Positions 22,205 through 31,849 of a stretch of DNA of 64,000 nt are shown here, piece after piece. Under the pieces are notes generated by a model that was not told where the DNA came from, searched no databases, and worked only from the letters and a program-made list of their open reading frames with translations. The DNA is from Nelumbo lutea (taxonomy: Eukaryota; Streptophyta; Magnoliopsida; Proteales; Nelumbonaceae): contig JAKGHH010000002.1 in NCBI GenBank assembly GCA_022828595.1, forward strand, positions 79,580,383 to 79,644,382. Direction: 5' to 3'. The stretch's first letter is position 1. Every line of letters starts with the position of its first letter. Made by a program: the position numbers and the translations under genes.

Positions 22205-22248
22205 AATAGGGGGAGTATTATTGATCAAAAAAAAATAGGGGGAGTATT
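22205..22248 (+). repeat. 15-bp target duplication around a 14-bp poly(A) micro-insert
   Basis: AATAGGGGGAGTATT at 22205-22219 and 22234-22248 flank ATTGATC plus A run (22220-22233). The host sequence is the start of a LINE RNase H domain, which reads normally once the insert is ignored. It looks like a retrotransposition event that copied only the last few bases of a LINE. Confidence 0.7.
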
Positions 22249-22468
22249 TAGGAATGCAATTGGAAGCATTTTAGCAGACTTCTCAGGTCCAGGAGTTGGT
22301 GATTCAGCTACAGCAGAGAATTTTGCTACTTTGACAAGCCCCAGATTAACTAAATCAGCAAAATGTAAAGAGTATAATAGTAGAGGGTGTTCCGAGGTGA
22401 TTATAGCCTGGTTGGAATGTGAAGACAGGGGCATAAAGATTCAGATATGCTTTAAGGGAGATACAATC
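22226..22468 (+). pseudogene. LINE RNase H domain, first part
   Basis: Translation gives GVFRNAIGSILADFSGPGVG, then 'DSATAENFATL' and 'GCSEVIIAWLECEDRG'. This is the plant LINE-type RNase H fold (first Asp region, then the Ser-Glu-Val-Ile core). It is broken off at 22468 by the gypsy element. Confidence 0.75.
22464..22468. repeat. 5-bp target duplication, left copy (CAATC)
   Basis: CAATC lies directly left of the gypsy LTR. The right copy is at 27597-27601. Confidence 0.9.
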
Positions 22469-22824
22469 TGTTGGGTGCTGCCTAACTCAGGGTTCAATGA
22501 ATGAACCAACTCCTAAGGAGAGAGGGAAAACTGAAGGGAAACAGAGGGAGAGAGAGAGAAAGCGAAAGAGAGATGTTCAAATGGAATTCTTCTCTTCTTC
22601 ATCATTTCTTCCTCTGGTCTTTATAGCCCAGGTAAGATGTTTACAGTTTACAGTTTGTTACAAGACTGTTACAGTTTGTTGTAGGACTGTTACTTTGTTC
22701 TAACAGTCTGCCACTTGGATTAACCTCTTGCTGACATGGCTTCTCCCTTTTCTTGTAAACTTGATATGTAGGATGGCTGTTCCCGTGCATGGGTCTTGGT
22801 TTGCCGCAGCTCTTGGTCTTAACA
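22469..22824 (-). repeat. gypsy 3' LTR with polypurine tract at 22825-22836
   Basis: The plus strand shows ATACCCCCCTGG right of the LTR, i.e. a purine tract CCAGGGGGGTAT before TGTTAAGACC. A TATA-like box (CTATAAAGACC) lies near 22616-22626. Confidence 0.93.
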
Positions 22825-22829
22825 ATACC

Positions 22830-23340
22830 CCCCTGGTTAAGTTGGACCTTGCCCTCAAGGTCAATATGGGGAAACTGGTGTTGCAGTTGTAGATAGGGTT
22901 CCCACATTGCATCCTCTTCCGGCAGCTGTGGCCAGACGACTAAAGCTTCTGGAACAATGTGAGAGCCTTTCTTGAACCATCTGAAATTAGTGATATGACC
23001 GGCTCTGTTTCTAGGTCCATACCACTTCAGAATTTGGGAAGATATTGTTGAGTTATAGCATCTGGTTTCAAGCATTTTTTGAGAACCGAGACATGGAAAA
23101 CTGGGTGCACTTTTGAATCTGGTGGGAGACACAATCTGTATGCAAGAGGTCCAATTTTCTCCAAGATCTTGAAAGGTCCAAAGTAGCGAGGTGCCAACTT
23201 GTTCCATCGCTGTTTTTGTACTGAAAGCAACTTGTAGGGGAGCAGTTTCAAGTAAACCATGTCACCAACCTGATAGTGTACTTCTCTATGATGTTTATCA
23301 CATGATTGTTTCATCCATTATTGGGCCCGGAACAGGCTCT
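22830..23340 (-). pseudogene. integrase C-terminal region and chromodomain
   Basis: From 23314 leftward: [17 protein letters not shown], '[19 protein letters not shown]' and '[12 protein letters not shown]', the usual integrase C-terminal GPY/F-type region. After a frame change comes VPEALVVWPQLPEEDAMWEP and 'LQHQFPHIDLEGKV', a chromodomain with the Trp of WEP. Chromodomains of this type bind modified histones and guide insertion into heterochromatin. Confidence 0.85.
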
Positions 23341-24300
23341 GTTTAAGTTCCTGTAGAATGATGTCTCAATTCAGCAGGTGTTCTTCAAGTGAAGCTACTG
23401 CAGTAGAGCCCATCTCATAAGGAATCAATGTAGGTGGGTCACGACCATATAATGCCCTAAAAGGGGTCATTCCTGCTGATATCTGATAGGTAGTGTTGTA
23501 CCACCATTCAGCCCAATGGAACCAGCTGAACCATTGTCTTGGCTTGGTTCCGGTGAAGCATCGTAAATATGTTTCTAAGCAACGATTGACCACCTCTGTT
23601 TGCCCATCTGATTATGGATGGTAACTTGTGAATTTGCTTAGCTGTACGCCTTGGAGGCGAAAAACGGAAAAAGTTCTTTCCAAAGAGGCTGATGAAGATT
23701 GGATCTGTCACTTTGGGAAACCATGAAGACAAGCTATTTCCTGAACAAAAGTGTCAGCTACTGTAATTGCAGTAAATGGATGTGGCAGTGCTAAGAAGTG
23801 GCTGTATTTTGTAAGGCAATCAACCACCACTAATATGACTGATTTACTGGCAGAGGTTGGTAGGCCCGTTATAAAATCCATAGAAATCCCAAACTTGGCT
23901 AGGTATTGGTAATGGTTTTAGTAGGCCAGCTGGGGATTGGGCCTCATACTTGCATTGTTGACATACCATGTAGATATGTATTTCCTTATGGAATTTAGCA
24001 TACCCATACAATAAAATTGGGACAACATTCTCTTATATGTGCGTAGAACTCCTAAGTGTCCACCCTTCGGTGTCGCATTGAAGTAATTCAGTAGTTGGTC
24101 CAAAAGGGCTGAGTCCGCTGGCAACACCATTCTACCTTTATAGTACAGCATTGACCCTTGGATAGAATACCCAGGTTGGATACCTAGTTGCTGCAACAAC
24201 TGTGCTTTTATTGCTTGGAGTTCCTTATTATTGTCTGCTTCCTCCCGTAATTGGTCCAATACTGCTGTAGTAGGTCGTTGGGACACATGCAATTGGAGTA
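23341..24300 (-). pseudogene. gypsy integrase zinc and core domains
   Basis: The linker and zinc domain are at 24292-23918 (YYKGRMVLPADSALLDQLL, '[15 protein letters not shown]', 'YVNNAS' where a Cys pair is expected). Core pieces follow (23900-23590), ending with 'TEVVNRCLETYLRCFTG' and 'HWAEWWYNTTY' (23593-23366). Stops and frameshifts are frequent, and the second zinc Cys seems replaced. Confidence 0.82.
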
Positions 24301-24309
24301 TGCTCTCCG

Positions 24310-25560
24310 CTCATTGCTTGGGTTGACATGACAGCACAACTTTATTTGTTCCTCCAGGTTTGTATTCAATAGTGTAATCAAAGCCCATTAACTTTGAAAC
24401 CCAACACTGCTGGTCTAGAGAAAGGACCTGTTGTTCCAATAGGAATTTCAGACTTTAGTGATTAGTCTTAATCACAAACTTACGGCCTGGCAGGTAGGAG
24501 CGCCAATGCTGAACTGCCAATACAACTGCCATCAATTCCCGGTTGTAGACTGAAGTGATTTTGTGTGGTGGATAAGGCCTTACTGAAGAAGGCAAGGGTC
24601 TGACAATCTTGCATCAGCACTGCTCCCACGCCCAGTCCCGACGCGTCGCACTCAACCACAAAAGGTTTGTTGAAATCTGGTAAAGCTAGAGCTGATGGGG
24701 ATGACACTGCTGCTCTTAAGGCTTCAAATGCTACTTGGGTTTTGTTATTCCAGATGAAAGAGTCTTTCTTTAGGACTGTCAGTGGTGCTGCAATTATCTC
24801 ATAGCTTTTAATGAAGCGTCGGTAGTACCCTGTGAGTCCTAGAAATGTCCGGAGTTCCTTGGTGTTATGTGGTGTTGGCCACTGTTGGATGGTAGATATC
24901 TTGTCTGGATCTGCTGAGACCATCCCATCTTCCACCACATGGCCCAAATAGTGTACATGGGCCTAACCAAAGGCACACTTCGATTCTTTGGCATACAACT
25001 GATTTTGTAAGAGAATGTCTAGAGTAATCTGCAAATCCACTAAATGTTTGGGCCCATGTTGGGCTGTACCCCAAAATGTCATCAAAAAAGACTAATATGA
25101 AACGATGTAAATGTGGCCTAAACAAGTCATTCATTAAGGCTTGGAAGGTTGTCGGGGCATTGGTGAGGCCAAATGGCATAACCCGGAACTCATAGTGGCC
25201 AACATGAGTCCGGAAGGCTGTTTTTCGAATGTCACTTTCGTGGACTCTAATCTGATGGTATCTAGCCCGTAAGTCCAACTTTAAGAGATTTTTGCAGTCT
25301 TGAGTTCATCCAAGAGCTCATCTATTACCAGAATCGGAAAGCGGTCCTTAACTGTAATATTATTAAGTGCCCGATAATCCACACAAAATCGCCACGTCCC
25401 ATCTTTCTTCTTGACAAGAACAATGGGTGAAGAAAATGGGTTGTGACTGGGTTAAATAAAATTTTTATCCAACAGTTCTTGAACCTACTTTTCAATTTCT
25501 TGTTTTTGAAAATAGGGATAACGGTAGGGCCTTACATTGGTAGGAGACATATCCGGCAAT
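24310..25560 (-). pseudogene. gypsy reverse transcriptase and RNase H
   Basis: RT has [19 protein letters not shown] (usual Gly of LRAGYHQI is Arg), '[16 protein letters not shown]' and the catalytic VFFDDIL near 25080-25098. The connection 'TKELRTFLGLTGYYRRFIK' and RNase H 'KPFVVECDASGLGVGAVL' follow (24947-24560). The RNase H end is broken after 'FSKALSTTQNHFS'. Upstream parts of the RT (25560-25290) read in pieces. Confidence 0.9.
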
Positions 25561-25739
25561 AGTGGAATTCTGTGGTCATGACTCCTTGTTGGGGGTAGAC
25601 TTGTTGGCTCCTTGAAAACTGCAGCATATTGTCGGAGAATGTTACTTAGCTGTTATTTGTAATCAGCTTGAGTGAATGTATCCTGGGCCTAGGATAATGT
25701 TGGGCTTGTATGATTTGATCCCCAGATAATGAGCTGATT

Positions 25740-26170
25740 TGGGTCTCATGCTTCTTTCAACATGGATGCCAAGCTTACTGGGCTGGCTCGGCTAGCTGAG
25801 TGACCTTGTAAATGCACTCTTGTTCCTTCTATCATGAAATCCATAGACAAACAGGCCCAATCGCATAGAACAGGCCCAAGTTGCTGCAACCACTGAATTC
25901 CCAATACAATATCAGCCCCACTTAACTCCAATAGGAAAAGATCAACCACAAATTGTTGCTCTTGGATGCGTAACCCAATGTTGTGCAAATTACATAGCAT
26001 TGGAGTGAGGTCCCATTTGCCACATGGACCTTAAATGAGGCTATGGGCTGAACTGGTAATCCCAATCGTTTGACTAGCACAGCGGTTGCAAAGTTTAGAG
26101 TGCTACCACTGTCAATGAGGATAGACACTTGGCGACCCCGAACTAGACCCGTCACCCTCATGGTTTGGGG
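25740..26170 (-). pseudogene. gypsy aspartic protease
   Basis: Reads GRQVSILIDSGSTLNFATAV with the retropepsin D-S-G near 26105-26130, then 'PVQPIASFKVHVANG' and, in a second frame, 'FVVDLFLLELSGADIVLGIQWL', the conserved protease end. One frameshift near 25990 splits it. Confidence 0.88.
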
Positions 26171-26279
26171 TGATGAAAACCCCGCTAGGGCCTGTAATGA
26201 GATTTCTGGTTGTATGGTCTCAGCCTAGTGTTCGTCAGTCGACGATCTTTCTTCCAGTTGCTGATCCTCTTCTTCATCC

Positions 26280-27030
26280 TTAGTCTATTAAGAAGGCTTG
26301 TTGAGACTTGCATCTATGGTCGGGGCTGAACTTCTCTTCGCAATTGTAGCAGAGACCTTTGTCTCGGAGATTTTGCATTTCTGCCCATGTTAATTTCTTG
26401 AATGGAATAGCGGGGCTCGGGCCTAACTTACCTGGTGGTTTGCCTAAGATGTTGCCTTTTTTATTGGGTCTCATCCCTTCCGGTCTGGGTGCTGTAAATG
26501 ATTTGTTCATCTGCTTCCACAGGCGGTTCAGACATCGGGCTCGAGCTATCTTTTCTTCTTGGGTGCAGGCTAGGGCTGTCGCGGCCATCACAGTTGACGA
26601 ATGCATCGCCTTGACCTCTAACCGTATTTCTTCCTAGAGTCCTTCCACAAAAGCTCCGACCAGTGCCTTCTTCGGCCACCCTTGGACTCTTAATGATTGA
26701 CGTTCAAACTTTAATTGGTAGTCACAAACACTTCCTACTTGCTTTATCTTCGCAAGACTCTTGTCAAAATCTTCAAAACCAAAAGCCCCGAATTGGATAC
26801 AGGGCATCAGTGAAGTTGAGAAATGAAATATGGGGGTGCCCTCGATGATACCACCGATACCAAAGGATTGCATCTCCATCCAGATGCATTGCTGCCAACG
26901 CCACCCTGTCTGGTTCGGACGTTTCATTGTACTCAAAGAATCTTTCTGCCCTGTATATCCAAGGGATGGGGTCTCCTCCTGAGAAGACCGAAAAGCTCAG
27001 TTTGGTGTTTCTTTCCAAGGTGGAGCTGCT
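26280..27030 (-). pseudogene. gypsy gag with zinc knuckle
   Basis: Begins 'KLSFSVFSGGDPIPWIYRAE' (27000-26940) and 'DRVALAAMHLDGDAILWY', the retrotransposon gag fold. It continues in other frames (26936-26634) and ends in a Pro/Lys-rich tail with CYNCEEKFSPDHRC (about 26345-26304), a knuckle variant seen in chromoviruses. Confidence 0.88.
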
Positions 27031-27225
27031 TCTTCAATTACTCCCTTGGCTATCCCTATCCTGGTCAATTTCTCTATCTTCAACTGGCGGACTCTGTTCT
27101 AGTCTTTGCAAGATCTCCGTTAGTATATCCTTGATACCTCGCATCTCACCTGAGACTCGATGAAGCTCGACCTCCACCTGATCAACCCGTGCCTCCATGG
27201 CTGTAGCTCAAGTATTTGTCATAGC

Positions 27226-27238
27226 TCCGATACCAAAC
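27226..27238 (-). other. gypsy primer-binding site (tRNA-Met type)
   Basis: The plus strand reads AGCTCCGATACCAAAC before the LTR; in element orientation TTGGTATCGGAGCT, two bases after the LTR end. This fits the initiator tRNA-Met complement. Confidence 0.8.
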
Positions 27239-27596
27239 TGTTAGGTGCTGCCTAACTCAGGGTTCGTTGAGTGAACCAACTCCTAAAGAGAGAGGGAAAA
27301 CTGAAGGGGAATAGAAGGAGAGAGAGAGAGAGAGAGAGAGAGCGAAAGAGAGAGATGTTCGAATGAAATTCTTCTCGTCTTCATCATTTCTTCCTCTGGT
27401 CTTTATAGCCCAGGTAAGTTGTTTACAGTTTACAGTTTGTTACAAGACTGTTACAGTTTGTTGTAGGACTGTTACTTTGTTCTAACAGCCTGCCACTTGG
27501 ATTAACCTCTTGCTGGCGTGGCTTCTCCCTTTTCTTGTAAACTTGATATGTAGGCTGGCTATTCCCATTGGTTTGCCACAGCTGTTGGTCTTAACA
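27239..27596 (-). repeat. gypsy 5' LTR, 358 bp
   Basis: Near-identical to 22469-22824. It has a longer GA run near 27315-27345, lacks the 'GTGCATGGGTC' segment of the other copy, and is followed by CAATC (27597-27601). Confidence 0.95.
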
Positions 27597-27601
27597 CAAT
27601 C

Positions 27602-27850
27602 TTTGTCAGCTGAACTGAACTGTCTCTTTATATGGAAGCCTAGATCTGCAAACAACATGGCTAATGGCGTAGCTAAGCTCAGAGCTAACAGAAATAATCC
27701 AATTTGGGGTTTGGTAAATCAATTGTAAAAGTTTGAATGATACAGTAGTTAGAAGGCTAGCTGAGGCTACCTTTCTTGGGGATTTTATATTGTGCTTTAT
27801 CTTTTCATTAATATTCTCAATAATAAATTCAGCAGTTACTGATCAAAAAA
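27602..27850 (+). pseudogene. LINE RNase H domain end and 3' tail
   Basis: Continues the domain broken at 22468: LSAELNCLFIWKPRSANNMA and 'NGVAKLRANRN', the conserved end of LINE RNase H (W-x-P-R-x-x-N). The stop is at 27726-27728. The 3' untranslated part ends in TTACTGATCAAAAAA at about 27836-27849. Confidence 0.78.
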
Positions 27851-28173
27851 TGAACAAGCTCTAATAATATACACCTTTTTCACTAATGTTACAAGTACAT
27901 TTAGAGTATTTTAGACACAAAATCATGACAACCATAATAATCCCACAAAGAAAGTTATGATATTGATAACCACAATAAAATTTAATAAGAATTTTAACTA
28001 TGTAAAATGAATAAAGGGCATTGGCAACTTTTATACAGAAGTAGATTGCAAGCTATTCCTTTCAAGCTACTAATAGTTACTCATGGTAGTAACACTAAAA
28101 TGAATATCCTTATTTGAAAAAATGACGATTTGCAAAGATAAGAACTAGAAGCGTTCAGCGTAAGGAAAAATGG
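27851..28173. other. intron 1 proximal part, no feature seen
   Basis: AT-rich, no domain on either strand. Confidence 0.6.
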
Positions 28174-28179
28174 ACTTAC

Positions 28180-28346
28180 TTGCAACTGTTAGATGAGCTA
28201 CAACTCCTCCCCACAATCAAACAACTTTCCATTCCCATGTCATCAGATATGGGCCTGCAACCACTAAGTGAGGACCTTTGGATCCTATCGATGCTGTTCA
28301 TGTGAGGCAAGTTTTCAAGACCAAGTAACTCCTCCAAACTAGACAT
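28180..28346 (-). CDS. HMGCL: HMG-CoA lyase, first coding exon (start codon)
   Basis: Starts at ATG 28346 and encodes 55 residues plus 2 nt, up to donor TGCAA|GTAAGT. The protein begins MSSLEELLGLENLPHMNSID and continues 'RIQRSSLSGCRPISDDMGM', then a Cys/Ser-rich end. This closely follows the N-terminus of plant HMG-CoA lyases (MSSLEEPL... D-R-I-Q-R...S-G-x-C-R-P). This start is chosen for that similarity. The same frame is open upstream to another ATG at 28442, which would add 32 residues rich in Lys, Arg, Ser and Thr without any acidic residue, a composition like a mitochondrial presequence. Confidence 0.93.
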
Positions 28347-28465
28347 TGTAGAATGAAATGTGAAAAGTGGAACTGGAACAAATGCATGGGATAAGTAAGT
28401 GCTCCACCACGAACACTTGCGCAAGGCCTTAGTTGCAAGCATTAGTGTATAAAGGATTGATGCAT
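28347..28465 (-). other. HMGCL: HMGCL 5' leader in the first coding exon, with short upstream frame
   Basis: A plausible acceptor (TAGTCTTTTCCTCAG) ends at 28466, so this exon would begin ATGCATC. That ATG opens a 7-codon frame ending in TAA at 28444-28442. Its last A is the first base of the ATG at 28442 (TAATG overlap), which is in frame with the HMGCL start. This arrangement is associated with re-initiation. Whether transcripts really begin this exon here is inferred. Confidence 0.55.
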
Positions 28466-30054
28466 CTGAGGAAAAGACTAAAGCTCATTCGCAAAATGCA
28501 GATAACTAATTACAGTGAAAGAAAATATTGTGAATAAATTTTAAGCCAATGCAAAAGCGTGATCCAATCATTGCCAGGCTTTTACAAGGAACTAGCTTTA
28601 TTGCAAAAATGACAGAACAATATATTGAACTTTGTAGCAAAGAATGCCCAGAAAAAGAAGCATTCTCATATGTCTACACATTTGAGCAGAAAGTGTAATA
28701 ACTAAGGGATCCAACAAAGAAATTCTTATAGAAATAACATCATTAAATAGGGCTGTCAATGAACAAATTTTGGTCCAATCCGATCTGATCTAATAAGAAT
28801 ATGTTATAAATAATCCAGAAACAATCCAATCTGAATCCAATTAAAAGAGAACCAATCCAATTCTTTTTAATGTAAATGGATCATATTTGATCTAATCCTA
28901 TCCAATCTAACTGAAATTGAAAAAAAAAAAAAAAAGAAAAAAAAAGGCACTCTTAAGTTAATTTAACTTACTCATAGAAGATTCAGCTTGTTTTAAACGT
29001 GTGGGACCCACTTTTTTGGTACATTGCATATCCTTATTATATAATGCAGATACTATATAAAAAGTTCCTCTCCCTCTCTCTGCTCATTAAAAGTTCTCTG
29101 TGTCCAATACCCCAAGCCTCTTTGCCTCTCTCTCCTATAGCTGATTCCATGTGTAGTGCACCTCCCCATTATTTTATTACTTTATTTTATTTTTTCTTGT
29201 TTATCTTTTTTTTATTTTTTTTTCTTTTTTACCTTTTTATTTATTTATTTATTTTAACTTTTAATTAATTTTATTATTATTATTATAAACTGTTTTATTT
29301 TTTCATGGTTATATTTTTTTCTCTTTTTTTATTTTTATCAATTATTAATCTTTTTGTTATTTTTCTTATTGAATCCTATTGGTATATTTATTTACCAATT
29401 AATGATCAGCCTAATCTTTTTCCTCTAAATCTGTCAAACTTGCCAATATCCCCTATTTACCAATTGAGCCATTCGGATTCACAAATTAAACCTATTACAT
29501 CCAGGTTTTTATAATTATATTTTTTGTTTATATATATATATATATATACATATTTTATCATTATTATTGCTAATATTATTATTTTTATATAAATTTTATT
29601 TATCTACATTTTCTTCCATTATCTACTGCAGCAAAAACCAGATGCAATTTCAAGAAGCCAAGTTAAACGACTATTTCATTCAAATCTGTGTAATTAAAAT
29701 GAATTAAACATCTCCATCAACACATTCTAATCCTCAAGAAGAAAGAAAACTAAAACAAACAAATAGAGGCAAGCTAGCATTTGTAATCAGACGGGAAGAA
29801 GATCAATTGTAGAAAAGAACAGAGGTAATCAAAATTTCGGGAGAGCAAGCATGACAGAGTTAGGTAGGCATCGAGAGAGCTTATAGTAACCAGTTTCACC
29901 GGGTTCCGTCAACTCTCTGATTCTCCCTCAAATCCCATTTAATCCATAGCCAAGAATAGGAAAAGAAAACAATGTTTATATAGAAAAATAAAAATTAAAA
30001 AAAAAAAAAAAACGAAACTAGAGGAGCAACCAAGTAGTTCAGACTGGACTTACC
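28466..30054 (-). other. HMGCL: HMGCL 5' untranslated intron, with low-complexity tracts
   Basis: Inferred from donor AG|GTAAGT (30055/30054) and the acceptor at 28467-28466. It contains an A-rich run at 28921-28946, T-rich sequence at 29168-29350, a (TA)n run at 29530-29548 and an A run at 29996-30012. Bases 28748-28920 ('AGGGCTGTCAATG' then repeated AATCCAATC) resemble a short interspersed repeat of unknown class. Confidence 0.6.
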
Positions 30055-30370
30055 TAACTGGGTGTCAGCCTGGAATCGATCGCTGCTGCAAGGGAGTTCA
30101 GTCCACTTTGATCTAGGAGTGTGGAGATCCTAACCTCCTCCTAACAACAAGGATAACTGACGGATTGCAAACGGGAGCTTGGCGAAAAAAAACACGATCG
30201 TCTAAGCGCGTGCTTTATCTTCAGATGATGATGGTTTAGAGAAGGCAATGGGTTTGGTGAGGAGAGCAATATTCGCCGTTCGAAGCCAAGAGGAACCCGA
30301 TCACACAGAATTAAAAATAAGTGCTTGTGCCTATTCGATTTAGCATTTATTTGCATTTGGCATCCACATT
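30055..30370 (-). other. HMGCL: HMGCL non-coding first exon (inferred)
   Basis: Higher GC than its surroundings. It ends in a consensus donor (CAGTTAG|GTAAGT), and a TATA-like box lies about 30 bp before the assumed start. No domain appears in the minus-strand frame at 30356-30141. The start coordinate is an estimate. Confidence 0.55.
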
Positions 30371-30400
30371 TTTGAACTTCTTATTTTAAAAAATTACTTA

Positions 30401-30407
30401 TTTTATA
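30401..30407 (-). promoter_or_regulatory. TATA-like box of HMGCL
   Basis: On the minus strand TAATATAAAATAAG (TATAAAA at 30407-30401) precedes the GC-richer leader. It is the best TATA match in the 200 bp before the inferred first exon. Confidence 0.45.
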
Positions 30408-30519
30408 TTAGCATTTCATGATCTTTTTTTCCACTAAGCAGATAAATAAGCAACTGCGACTATATTGTCATTCATTTTCTTTCAAATTTGCAAAATATAC
30501 AATCCAGAGGGAATGAATC

Positions 30520-30882
30520 AAAGGTACTTTGATAAAAGTGCTTTTATAAAAGTACTTCTATAAAATTACTTTTATAAAAATGTTTTTATAAAAGTACTTT
30601 CTTAAAAATGTTTTTATAAAAGTGTTTTTATAAAAGTACTTTCATAAAAGTGCTTTTATAGAAGTGTTTTCATCAAAGTGCTTTTATAAAAGTGTTTTCA
30701 TAAAAGTATTTTCATAAAAATGCTTTTATAAAAGTACTTTTCATAGAAGTGCTTTGTAAAAATACTTTTTCTAAAAATGCTTTCATAAAAGTACTTTCAT
30801 AAAAATACTTTACTTTTGTAAAAGTACTTTTCATAAAATTACTTTTATAAAAGTGCCTTTGTAAAATTGCTTTTATAAAAGG
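30520..30882. repeat. palindromic minisatellite (AAAAGTACTTTTAT-type units)
   Basis: Over 20 degenerate units of about 15-17 bp, built from TAAAAGTRCTTTTA or TAAAAATGYTTTTA. Many units are themselves palindromes (AAAAGTACTTTT). It begins about 120 bp upstream of the TATA-like box of HMGCL. Confidence 0.9.
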
Positions 30883-31840
30883 GTATAATTGGTATTTCAA
30901 AAAATTAACATGAACAAGTCTGAGAGAAAAAAAAATGATTAAGTGCGTATTGTATGAGCACTTAAAAAATGATGGAAATTTGAGCTTAAAAAATCAGCCC
31001 TTATTTTTAAGATAAGCACTTATTTCAGGCTTCTTTCCCAAACACCAATAAGTGCTTAATGGCATGGTCCACAACCAAATAAGCACACTCCCAAACATGG
31101 CCTAAGTGTGCTAAAAATGGGTCAACATTTTGTCTATTTTATGCTGAAATATCACATGCCTTCCAAATCTGGTTCGATCACATGAAACCTGATTTTTAAT
31201 CCTTCCAATAGTGGTATTAGAGTACTAAGTTTAGTTATTGGAGTAAACCAAATGAGATTTAAAATAAATATAAAATCGGCATGAATTAGTCTAGTCGATT
31301 TGACCTAGTTGACATATGAAATGTGTAAGTGGGATGATAAGGCAATAGAGAATGGTCTCCTTAAGAACGAAGATAGAGTTGCTTCTCGGTTAGAGTTACG
31401 AGTAGGCTTAATTCTCTGGAGGGAGAAGGTTAGGAGGTTTTCAGCTAGGAAATTTTGAAGCTTCTCGTGTCCCCCAATGGCTTGTGTCTTCTACCTTTCA
31501 TAGAGGAGATCCCGAGGCTATATAAAGAAGAGTCCAAAAGATGACTTTTCCTATTAGGGAAGGGAATCTTGACTCTCCCACCAGCCATCAAGTAAAACTC
31601 TACTAGGGTTTTCCCATGTGTTCAACGAGATCCTTTAAGAATAAAGTTTCCTTTTTCCCAAGGATTCTCGCATAGCACGTATTGGTTACATCCCTTCATA
31701 AGTTTTCTCTTGGCCATGTATCGAGGATGAGATCTCTGGTCGGCTAACGTGTCTGGGTGTCTTAGTAGTCATCCTCGAGATGCCTTGTTGCAACTTGTTG
31801 TGACTATAAGAAGTGTAAGTCGACTGTGAATGGGTATTTA
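30883..31840. other. intergenic sequence, possible transposon debris
   Basis: Bases 30950-31100 contain repeated AATAAGTGCTTA / TAAGCACTTAT motifs and end CCCAAACATGGCC, a form seen at ends of DNA transposons, but no partner end was found. The rest has no recognised feature. Confidence 0.4.
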
Positions 31841-31849
31841 ATCACAGTT

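Larger units (their letters stand above)
22469..27596 (-). mobile_element. Ty3/gypsy chromovirus with both LTRs, 5128 bp
   Basis: LTRs of 356 bp (22469-22824) and 358 bp (27239-27596) flank gag, protease, RT, RNase H, integrase and a chromodomain on the minus strand, with CAATC on both sides. The LTRs start TGTTAAGACC and end CACCTAACA in element orientation. The chromodomain after the integrase places it in the chromoviruses. Size and short LTRs would suit the Reina-type group, which is an inference. Many frameshifts and stops break the single long frame expected. It lies in HMGCL intron 1 in the same orientation as the gene. Confidence 0.96.
20706..28179 (-). other. HMGCL: HMGCL intron 1 (between coding exons), about 7.5 kb
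   Basis: Donor TGCAA|GTAAGT at 28180/28179, acceptor at 20707-20706. It holds AT-rich repeats, a copia remnant, and a LINE fragment split by an LTR-flanked gypsy chromovirus. Confidence 0.88.

Noticed and set aside
28748..28946. SINE or hAT element ending in an A run
   Set aside because: AGGGCTGTCAATG start and A-rich end are suggestive, but neither a polymerase III box pair nor a partner inverted end could be shown.
30141..30356. Minus-strand 71-codon frame in the HMGCL first exon as an upstream protein
   Set aside because: No family recognised; better explained as 5' untranslated sequence ending in a splice donor.
30520..30882. CRISPR-like array
   Set aside because: Eukaryotic context, units contiguous without unique spacers, no cas-type genes.
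30712..30900. Repetitive Phe/Lys/Ser peptide frame
   Set aside because: Translation of the minisatellite; frame is accidental.
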